This document shows positions 1-5,884 of a stretch of DNA of 9,891 bases, piece by piece. Each line of letters opens with the position of its first letter. The stretch's first letter is position 1. A program made the position numbers and the translations under genes. This stretch comes from Ruminococcus sp. UBA3286. GTDB taxonomy: Bacteria > Bacillota > Clostridia > Oscillospirales > Ruminococcaceae. Under the pieces are notes generated by a model. That model saw nothing but the letters and a program-made list of their open reading frames with translations. It had not been told where the DNA came from and did no database searches. Location of the stretch: contig DETO01000093.1 in the NCBI GenBank assembly GCA_002362135.1, positions 1 through 9,891 of the forward strand, in the 5' to 3' direction.

Positions 1-2880
1 GAATACCGTAAGTATTTCCGATTTCAGCGCTGCATATTCGCCGCCTGCCGCTATTATCTGCCTGCAAAGTTTGCTCTGCCTGTCCCAGTTACCGCCGTAA
101 ACTATTTCGGGAACTATATTTCCCTCGGAAGCCGCCAGCGCGATGATCTCCGCCGTTGAGCAGTAAATTGGGAAATCCCACTTACCTCCGTCGGAAAGCG
201 ATCGCATGAAACTGAATGAATTTTCGACCTGCGAAACGATATCTGCAAATTCACTCAGCTTATCTTTTGCAGCCGTTCCGATATCTGGCGACCAGTCGGC
301 AAGCATACAGCATTTCAGCGGCGAATCGCCTATGCTGCCGAATTCTCTGCCTGCCGCGGCGAGATCTTCAAGAGCGCTGCGCCATTTTGCGTATGTATCT
401 TTGGAAATATCGGCGACCTGCGAACGCTTGAATACGAATTTCCCACCGAATCTCACGTACTGTTCATATCTGACAGCTGCATCGTAAACTGACATTCCGC
501 AGCTTCTTGGCTTATGCAGTTCTGCCATTACCGCGTTGAGTTCGCTCCTCAGACGCGCTGCATTTTCGGCTTCCGCAGCAAAATCTTCAGGAGATTTTAT
601 CCTGCCCGTGTTCAGCGTTTCCTCAAGCTGTTTCAGGACGGAACGCTTGCTTGCCTTATTTGAATGAAGTTCCAGACAAAAAGGCGCAAGACCAATTTTT
701 TTCAGCCGCTTGTGAACAACTTCAAGAGCCGCAGCTTTTTCCGCAACAAAAAGAACTGTTTTATCATGATAAAGAACATCGGCAATAATATTTGTTATGG
801 TCTGCGATTTTCCCGTACCCGGAGGGCCATGAAGCACGAAACTCTGCCCTTTTGAAGCCGCATAAACCGCCGCAAGCTGCGAAGAATCCGCTGCAACGGG
901 AACAGCCATATCCATAAGTGAAACGTCTCTGTCCAGTTCGGCAGGAGTAATTGAAAGCGCATTCCCTTCCCATGCAGAATTTCCCGTGATCATCGCCGCC
1001 GTCACTTTATTATTCATCAGATCTTCCGAACGGCTGCGGATATCGTTCCACATAATAAAGCGACTGAACGAAAACTGCCCGATAAAAGCCAGTTCTCTTA
1101 CTTCCCAGCGCGGATTCGCCATGACCGCCTGACGGATAGTTGCGAAAATAAATGGAATATCAACGCCGTGTTCATCTTCGGGAAGTTTATTCAGCCCCTG
1201 TATGTCGATGCCGTAATTTTGCCAAAGCATTTCGAGAAGCGTAACATTTACCTGCGCACCGTCGCCGTCAAGTTTTATCGAAAAACTCTTGTCCTGAATC
1301 CTCCGCGAAATATTAACGGGAAGAAGAACCAGAGGCGCGTAACGCGGCTTTTCGCTGCGCTCCGTCTCATACCATTGTAGAAATCCAAGCGCAAGATAAA
1401 CGGTATTGACGCCGTTTTCCTCCATGCTGATCTTCGTCTGCCTGCGCAGTCCAGTCATGGCATGAATAAGTTCGGCTTCGCTGAGAAGTGTGCGCAGACG
1501 GTGATTCTTCATTTCGGCTTCCGCGATAGCTGATATTCTGCTCCGATGATTTTCAATTTCAAAAATTTTTCCGTCGCCTTCTTTTAAAATATCGTCGGAA
1601 GGCGCAGAACATACGCGGAATTCTCTGCCTTTTGAAAACTCGTTCTCCAAAACCGCAAGATCGTGAGAAAGAATCTGAACGTTCATGGCGGTATTTCGGA
1701 AATTCAGCAAGCTGTTGCGCAGACTGAGATCGAGAAGTTTTCGCTCCCAGATCTCGATCTTAGAAACTTCTCCGCCGGAAACGTTCAGACGGATATTGCC
1801 GACTTTATCAATAGAATCGGGCGCGTCGGTTATCTCGGAATTTTTACGCTTGCCGTAATCCGCGGCTTTAAATGTGCCGTTTTCGGTTATTCTGCACGGT
1901 ATCGGACGGATTCCTCCTGCACGTGTTCTTCTTATGTCAACGGCAAATCGGAAATCGTCGCCGCAGTTCAAATTATTTTCTGCATTTATGCGGGCATCCT
2001 CAAAATTAATATTTTTGCCTGCGACAAAATCTGTGCATTCAACCGCGCATATCGCGTCAACGCCCTTTGCAGTACGCTTGGTTATCGCCGCAAGATCGTA
2101 TTGAAGACAATCAGGGAAAGTTTCCTCCTCCAGCCAGCAGCCCGCAAATGCATGACCTTTCACAATAAAAAGCAGCGGATTCAGATCGATATATTCCAGA
2201 CACGCGCAGTAAAGCAAAGCAAGATCAAGGCAAGTACCCGATTTCCGCTCGATAACGCAGTCGGGCATTCTCACGCGCTGAGCGGTCTCATAGCTTGCAG
2301 GAGGCGCGGTATAGGCAATATTCTGCTCCTGCAATGCCGCGTATATAGCCGCCGTCTGCATTTTCACCATATTTGCACTGTGCGACTGATAACCGCTGAA
2401 CGACGGATCGCCGCACCATTTTTTCAGATACTGCGAAGCCGCCGAGACTATCTCTCCTATTTTCGGGTGATTCGGTGTAATAAAAGCTGCGATGGTCTCA
2501 GGCAGCGATGATGTTCCCGTCCATTGATCATAGGCGAGGAGTTCTATATTTTCATGAGAAACGGCAATGACTTTATCGCCGCTCAAAGCTTCAAACGTAA
2601 CGCTTCCCACCAGTTTTTCGGTAAGTCCGAAGAGATATTCTGCGGAAAGCACGATATTCACAGTCGAAACAGCCGCTGATCTTCCGGGAGGGATATCGCC
2701 TACATCGGCTGTAAAAGATGCGGCAAAAGCAGGCTCGAACGTGATACGAAGCTTCACGCCGCAAATTTCGCTGTCAGTATTGTTGGTCAATGTAATATCG
2801 CGAAAGATCGGAACGTAATTTTGCTGGAGCGCAAAACTTATCTGCTTTGAAACTGTTCCTCCGAATATTATTTTATCCAT
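1..2880 (-). CDS. DUF4011-type superfamily-1 helicase, 3' part outside the window
   Basis: An uninterrupted reading frame of 960 codons starts at ATG 2880 (GGAG at 2887-2890, 6 nt spacing) and runs off the left edge, so the C-terminus is missing. Visible order: a beta-rich N-terminus (about residues 1-115); a transglutaminase-like segment with SGTCLDLALLY (C217), KGHAFAG (H243) and a possible third residue D257; the DUF4011 signature WERKLLDLSLRNSLLNF at 378-394; FSFSRF near 604; then helicase motifs, with Q668 (Q motif), Walker A GPPGTGKS at 685-692 and motif Ia VLFVAEKAAAL at about 708-718, followed by a helical insertion. Relatives are usually well over 1,500 residues and continue with helicase motifs II-VI, often a Vsr/DUF559-like nuclease fold and DUF3320. 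Such proteins have been proposed as anti-phage factors; that role, and the nuclease in this copy, is inference. The gene stands alone and divergent from thyX. Family assignment is confident; function is not. Confidence 0.9.
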   Translation of the reverse strand, partial: MDKIIFGGTVSKQISFALQQNYVPIFRDITLTNNTDSEICGVKLRITFEPAFAASFTADVGDIPPGRSAAVSTVNIVLSAEYLFGLTEKLVGSVTFEALSGDKVIAVSHENIELLAYDQWTGTSSLPETIAAFITPNHPKIGEIVSAASQYLKKWCGDPSFSGYQSHSANMVKMQTAAIYAALQEQNIAYTAPPASYETAQRVRMPDCVIERKSGTCLDLALLYCACLEYIDLNPLLFIVKGHAFAGCWLEEETFPDCLQYDLAAITKRTAKGVDAICAVECTDFVAGKNINFEDARINAENNLNCGDDFRFAVDIRRTRAGGIRPIPCRITENGTFKAADYGKRKNSEITDAPDSIDKVGNIRLNVSGGEVSKIEIWERKLLDLSLRNSLLNFRNTAMNVQILSHDLAVLENEFSKGREFRVCSAPSDDILKEGDGKIFEIENHRSRISAIAEAEMKNHRLRTLLSEAELIHAMTGLRRQTKISMEENGVNTVYLALGFLQWYETERSEKPRYAPLVLLPVNISRRIQDKSFSIKLDGDGAQVNVTLLEMLWQNYGIDIQGLNKLPEDEHGVDIPFIFATIRQAVMANPRWEVRELAFIGQFSFSRFIMWNDIRSRSEDLMNNKVTAAMITGNSAWEGNALSITPAELDRDVSLMDMAVPVAADSSQLAAVYAASKGQSFVLHGPPGTGKSQTITNIIADVLYHDKTVLFVAEKAAALEVVHKRLKKIGLAPFCLELHSNKASKRSVLKQLEETLNTGRIKSPEDFAAEAENAARLRSELNAVMAELHKPRSCGMSVYDAAVRYEQYVRFGGKFVFKRSQVADISKDTYAKWRSALEDLAAAGREFGSIGDSPLKCCMLADWSPDIGTAAKDKLSEFADIVSQVENSFSFMRSLSDGGKWDFPIYCSTAEIIALAASEGNIVPEIVYGGNWDRQSKLCRQIIAAGGEYAALKSEILTVF

Positions 2881-2886
2881 ACTAAG

Positions 2887-2890
2887 CTCC
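2887..2890 (-). promoter_or_regulatory. Ribosome binding site of the DUF4011 helicase gene
   Basis: Read on the minus strand this is GGAG, followed by CTTAGT and then ATG at 2880. It is the only good Shine-Dalgarno near the 5' end of the frame and fixes the start codon. Confidence 0.75.
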
Positions 2891-2900
2891 ATTCTGTCAA

Positions 2901-2914
2901 TTATGAATATACAT
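2901..2914 (-). promoter_or_regulatory. AT-rich motif at the helicase transcription start (copy 1)
   Basis: On the minus strand this reads ATGTATATTCATAA and lies 5 nt downstream of the TATAAT box, so it spans the predicted transcription start. The thyX promoter has a related sequence at the same relative place (3075-3092). The similarity is visible directly; a role as an operator is a guess, since the region is AT-rich. Confidence 0.3.
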
Positions 2915-2919
2915 CTAAT

Positions 2920-2948
2920 ATTATACCACATTTTTTATCGCTTTACAA
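2920..2948 (-). promoter_or_regulatory. Sigma-A type promoter of the DUF4011 helicase gene
   Basis: On the minus strand a perfect -10 box TATAAT (2920-2925) lies exactly 17 nt from a -35 box TTGTAA (2943-2948, four of six consensus bases). The predicted start near 2913 gives a leader of about 33 nt before the ATG at 2880. The match indicates expression by the housekeeping sigma factor. No leader structure is apparent. Confidence 0.75.
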
Positions 2949-3043
2949 CTGTTGGATTCCTGCTTTTTTTACATGAAAGTTCCGAATTCCTGTGCATTTT
3001 AACAGTAAATCCAATACGTTATTATTTTTTTATTCTTTTGCCC

Positions 3044-3072
3044 TTGACTGATCGATAAAAAAATGGTAAAAT
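3044..3072 (+). promoter_or_regulatory. Sigma-A type promoter of the thyX operon
   Basis: The -35 box TTGACT (3044-3049, five of six) and -10 box TAAAAT (3067-3072, five of six) are separated by 17 nt. The predicted start is near 3079, about 40 nt upstream of the thyX ATG. It is the only strong promoter I see for the six plus-strand genes and is back to back with the helicase promoter, with about 95 nt between the two -35 boxes. Confidence 0.75.
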
Positions 3073-3074
3073 AA

Positions 3075-3092
3075 ATGTATATGTATTCATAA
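3075..3092 (+). promoter_or_regulatory. AT-rich motif at the thyX transcription start (copy 2)
   Basis: The sequence ATGTATATGTATTCATAA begins 2 nt after the thyX -10 box. It equals copy 1 (ATGTATATTCATAA, minus strand, 2901-2914) with four bases added inside. Both copies overlap predicted transcription starts of divergent promoters, so one regulator could act on both. Chance similarity in AT-rich DNA is a real alternative. Confidence 0.3.
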
Positions 3093-3105
3093 GCTGTAAA
3101 TTTCA

Positions 3106-3112
3106 AGAGGTG
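3106..3112 (+). promoter_or_regulatory. Ribosome binding site that decides the thyX start
   Basis: AGAGGTG is a strong Shine-Dalgarno 6 nt before ATG 3119. An in-frame GTG at 3110 falls inside this site and so cannot be served by it, which favours the ATG at 3119 and removes three residues from the longest reading. Confidence 0.8.
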
Positions 3113-3118
3113 AAAATT

Positions 3119-3886
3119 ATGAATGTAACTTTACTTGCACATACTCCCGATCCTGAAAAGATAGCCGCTTCCGCCGCAAAACTCTGCTATTCCAGCAGTG
3201 GCATTGACAGCATCATGGAAGGGCTGACCGAGGAAAAAACTGCTGATTTCATAGATATGCTCGTTTCTGTCGGTCACGAAAGCGTAATGGAGCACGTCAG
3301 CTTCACTTTCGGCATCGAGGGAATATCGCGCGCCTGCTCTCATCAGCTCGTTCGGCATCGTATCGCCTCCTATTCTCAGAAAAGCCAGAGATACGTCAAT
3401 GAGAACGGGTTTGATTATATAATTCCGCCCGAAATAGAAAAAATTCCCGAAGCAAAGGCTGAATTCGAGCGCGCTATCGAAAACATCACCGAAAGCTACG
3501 AAAAAATTGCCGATCTTCTTACGGAATCACATAAAAAAGAGTTTGAGGAGCAGGGCGTTGACGAGAGGTCAGCCGCTTCAAAGGCGCGTAAGCTTGCCAA
3601 CGAGGACGCCAGATTTATTCTGCCGAACGCCTGCGAAACAAAGATCGTTGTGACTATGAATGTGCGCTCGCTGTTTAATTTTTTCTGCCATCGCTGCTGC
3701 AATCGCGCGCAGTGGGAGATAAGAGTAGTTGCTAATGAAATGCTGAAACTCTGTCTCGACGCAGCCCCAAATATTTTCAAATATGCAGGACCTTCCTGCG
3801 TGGCTACAGGAAAATGTCCCGAAGGGAAAATGTCCTGCGGAAAAATGAAGGAAGTCAAAGAATATTTTGCTAACAGAGGAATTTAA
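3119..3886 (+). CDS. thyX: Flavin-dependent thymidylate synthase ThyX
   Basis: Converts dUMP to dTMP in the cytoplasm using methylene-tetrahydrofolate as carbon donor and FAD/NADPH as reductant, releasing tetrahydrofolate rather than dihydrofolate. The 255-residue product has the ThyX signature RHRX7S as RHRIASYSQKS at residues 79-89, preceded by the GHESVMEHVSFTF segment at 52-64. It also has the later substrate-binding stretch NVRSLFNFFCHRCCNRAQWE, ending in the conserved RAQWEIR. The C-terminal CVATGKCPEGKMSCGK region is Cys-rich and common in clostridial members. Length is normal for a homotetramer-forming ThyX. It is the first gene of the operon, under the promoter at 3044-3072, and its TAA stop is followed immediately by the next ATG. 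Whether the genome also carries thyA cannot be seen. Confidence 0.98.
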   Translation: MNVTLLAHTPDPEKIAASAAKLCYSSSGIDSIMEGLTEEKTADFIDMLVSVGHESVMEHVSFTFGIEGISRACSHQLVRHRIASYSQKSQRYVNENGFDYIIPPEIEKIPEAKAEFERAIENITESYEKIADLLTESHKKEFEEQGVDERSAASKARKLANEDARFILPNACETKIVVTMNVRSLFNFFCHRCCNRAQWEIRVVANEMLKLCLDAAPNIFKYAGPSCVATGKCPEGKMSCGKMKEVKEYFANRGI

Positions 3887-4768
3887 ATGCTCGAATTCAA
3901 AGAGATCGAATTTTCCGATAAGGACAGAATAGAAGCGGCTCTGAAAGCTTCCGACTTTATGGGCTGCGAGTATAGTTTTGCCAATAATATGGCGTGGCGC
4001 AGGCTTGCGGATTCTAAGATATGCTTTTATAAAGATTTTTACATCGTCTGCGCATTCGGCGGCGAAACTCCTGTTTTCGTTTTTCCGTCGGGGAGCGGCA
4101 ATATCGCCGAAATTATAACCGAAATGAAACTTTTCAGCGATTCGTTCGGCTGTCCGCTGACGATATGCGGTGTTACGGAAAATTCCCTGAATATGCTGTC
4201 GGAACTGTTTCCTGATATGTTCACGGCGGAACTTGACCGCGACGGCTGCGATTACATCTATCTGCAAAAAGATCTTGCCGAATTGCCGGGGAAAAAATTC
4301 CACGGCAAGCGAAATCATCTTGCGAAATTCAACAAGCTGGACTATGTTTTCTCGCCTATCACCGAAAACGATCTCGACGACTGCATTTTATTTGTTACGG
4401 AAAAATTTAACGAAGAATCGCCCGAAGATCATTCCTCGCTGGCGGAGCAGTTTGCCATGAACACGTATTTCAGCCATTTCAGCCGTCTTGGTCTGTCGGG
4501 CGGAATTATCAGGATAGGCGGAAAAATTGCCGCGCTGACTGTTGGTGAAAGACTTAATTCCAATACTTTCTGCGTTCATATCGAAAAAGCCGACCGCTCT
4601 TTCGACGGAATTTATGCTGCGATCAATAATTTTTTCGCGCGTTCCGCAATGAACGGTTTTACCTATGTCAATCGTGAAGAAGATCTGGGAATAGAGGGTC
4701 TGCGCAAAGCTAAGCTTTCCTATCACCCTGCATTCCTCCTAAAAAAATATGTTGTAACTTTTAACTGA
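3887..4768 (+). CDS. DUF2156 (LPG synthase C-terminal-like) GNAT-fold protein
   Basis: A 293-residue soluble protein of the DUF2156 family, which has two GNAT-like halves and is related to the catalytic domain of phosphatidylglycerol lysyltransferase (MprF) and to Fem-type aminoacyl transferases. Recognisable parts are YLQKDLAEL (125-133) with GKKFHGKRNHLAKF (135-148), ALTVGERL (216-223), VHIEKAD (230-236), and the C-terminal VNREEDLGIEGLRKAKLSYH (261-280). No transmembrane segment or signal peptide is seen, so it lacks the flippase part of MprF. It starts directly after the thyX stop, with AGAGGA (3875-3880) inside the end of thyX as its ribosome binding site, so translation is probably coupled. 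The substrate is unknown; aminoacyl transfer from tRNA is possible by family but not shown here. Confidence 0.88.
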   Translation: MLEFKEIEFSDKDRIEAALKASDFMGCEYSFANNMAWRRLADSKICFYKDFYIVCAFGGETPVFVFPSGSGNIAEIITEMKLFSDSFGCPLTICGVTENSLNMLSELFPDMFTAELDRDGCDYIYLQKDLAELPGKKFHGKRNHLAKFNKLDYVFSPITENDLDDCILFVTEKFNEESPEDHSSLAEQFAMNTYFSHFSRLGLSGGIIRIGGKIAALTVGERLNSNTFCVHIEKADRSFDGIYAAINNFFARSAMNGFTYVNREEDLGIEGLRKAKLSYHPAFLLKKYVVTFN

Positions 4769-4785
4769 AAGAAAGGATTTTTAAT

Positions 4786-5328
4786 ATGATATATGTTTAT
4801 CTTGCCGAAGGATTTGAAGAAACAGAAGCTATCGCGCCTATCGATCTGCTCAGACGAGCAGAAAAGAAAGTCGTTACGGTCGGCGTTGGCGATAACATAA
4901 TCATAAGTTCGCATGGCGTCCCCGTGGTTGCCGATACTATCGCTCAGGAAGCGCCGCTCAGCGACGAACTGGAAATGATAGTGCTTCCAGGAGGAATGCC
5001 CGGAACGCTCAATCTCGAAAAATCGGAGTACGTTCAGGCTGCGATCGATTTTTGCATGGAGCATGATATCCCTATCGGAGCGATCTGCGCTGCGCCGTCG
5101 ATCCTCGGTCACAAGGGATTGCTTAAAGGAAAAAAAGCCGTCTGCTATACGGGATTCGAAGCTCAGCTTGAAGGCGCTGAAATAATCGACGCTCCTGTCG
5201 CTGTTGACGGCAATATAATCACGGCAAGAGGCGCCGGAGCGGCTGTTAAATTCGGTCTTGCGCTCGTTGAAATGGCGGTTTCCAAGGCTGAAAGCGACAG
5301 ACAGTTCAGGGCGATACTCTGTGATTAA
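4786..5328 (+). CDS. DJ-1/PfpI family protein (YajL/ThiJ-like)
   Basis: A 180-residue cytoplasmic protein covering the complete DJ-1 fold. The nucleophile elbow AICAAPSILG puts the reactive cysteine at C101, and E14 in GFEETEA matches the glutamate that lowers its pKa (E18 of human DJ-1). VLPGGMPG at 67-74 is the usual glycine-rich loop. Family members have been described as glyoxalase III, protein deglycase or redox-responsive chaperone; the exact activity is debated and cannot be decided from sequence. The start ATG has AAAGGA at 4772-4777 with 8 nt spacing, and the gene lies 17 nt after its neighbour. The last 8 nt overlap the next gene. Confidence 0.93.
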   Translation: MIYVYLAEGFEETEAIAPIDLLRRAEKKVVTVGVGDNIIISSHGVPVVADTIAQEAPLSDELEMIVLPGGMPGTLNLEKSEYVQAAIDFCMEHDIPIGAICAAPSILGHKGLLKGKKAVCYTGFEAQLEGAEIIDAPVAVDGNIITARGAGAAVKFGLALVEMAVSKAESDRQFRAILCD

Positions 5329-5884
5329 CGCCGATAAAAAAACGCTTCGCAGGTATTTTTCCGATCTGCGGAACAGACTTCACAGCGAGACCGCCGACAA
5401 CTCTGTGACCATGCGAATTCTTGCGGACGCCAATATTATGGAAGCTGACAATATCCTGCTTTACGCTTCCTTTGGCAGCGAAGTAGATACGTGGACGCTT
5501 GCGGAAAAGCTGCTTGCGGGCAATATGAACGTCGCATTCCCGAAATGCGGAAAAAACAGAACCATGACGTTTCATACCGTGACGAGCCTTGAACAGCTGG
5601 AAATAGGAATGTACGGTATAAGAGAGCCTGATATCCGTCTGCCGCAGCCCGATTTTACGCGTAATACCGTATGCATAGTTCCGGGGCTTGCTTTCACGGA
5701 AAACGGCGGCAGGCTTGGTTACGGCGGCGGATATTACGATACGTTCCTTAATGCGAATCCGCATATATACACGATTGCGGCTGCCTACGAAAAGCTGGTG
5801 GTTAAGGAACTGCCGCTTGCGGAGCATGACATAAAAGTTAAAAAAATTATAACAGAAGAAAGGACGGCTCTTTGCGATGAGTGA
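5321..5884 (+). CDS. 5-formyltetrahydrofolate cyclo-ligase
   Basis: Catalyses ATP-dependent conversion of 5-formyl-THF to 5,10-methenyl-THF, removing an inhibitory folate and refilling the one-carbon pool (5-FCL/MTHFS family, called YgfA or Fau in E. coli). Evidence: basic N-terminus KKTLRRYFSDLR, YASFGSEVDT at 48-57, and the hallmark PGLAFTENGGRLGYGGGYYD at 121-140, whose glycine-rich loop binds ATP phosphates. I chose the GTG at 5321, giving 187 residues beginning MINADKKTLRRYF. The frame is open further upstream to an ATG at 5258, but that would add 21 unrelated residues inside the DJ-1 gene. AGGG at 5308-5311 is a modest ribosome binding site. The start overlaps the preceding stop by 8 nt, and the end overlaps mltG by 8 nt. 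Placement with thyX fits a folate theme. Confidence 0.95.
   Translation: MINADKKTLRRYFSDLRNRLHSETADNSVTMRILADANIMEADNILLYASFGSEVDTWTLAEKLLAGNMNVAFPKCGKNRTMTFHTVTSLEQLEIGMYGIREPDIRLPQPDFTRNTVCIVPGLAFTENGGRLGYGGGYYDTFLNANPHIYTIAAAYEKLVVKELPLAEHDIKVKKIITEERTALCDE

Noticed and set aside
1663..2511. A 282-codon open frame on the plus strand inside the helicase gene
   Set aside because: It lies antisense to the DUF4011 helicase frame, has no ribosome binding site and gives an Arg/Cys/Ile-rich protein with no family resemblance. It is a shadow of codon bias.
2952..3014. Inverted repeat TTGGATT / AATCCAA in the divergent intergenic region
   Set aside because: Only 7 bp with a loop of about 49 nt and no extension; expected by chance in AT-rich DNA, and both arms lie upstream of both predicted transcription starts.
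3110..3118. GTG start for thyX three codons upstream
   Set aside because: The GTG is part of the Shine-Dalgarno sequence itself; ATG 3119 is correctly spaced and matches the usual ThyX N-terminus.
3578..4318. A 246-codon minus-strand open frame across the thyX/DUF2156 junction
   Set aside because: It is antisense to two well supported genes, spans their boundary and has no recognisable motif or start signal.
4752..4785. Possible internal promoter before the DJ-1 gene (TTGTAA then TTTAAT)
   Set aside because: The spacing is 22 nt, too long for a sigma-A promoter, and the boxes fall at a normal operon junction.
5258..5320. Upstream ATG extension of the 5-formyl-THF cyclo-ligase
   Set aside because: The 21 added residues (starting MRSLKWRFPRLK) lie within the DJ-1 coding end and do not look like the family N-terminus, while GTG 5321 gives the normal length.
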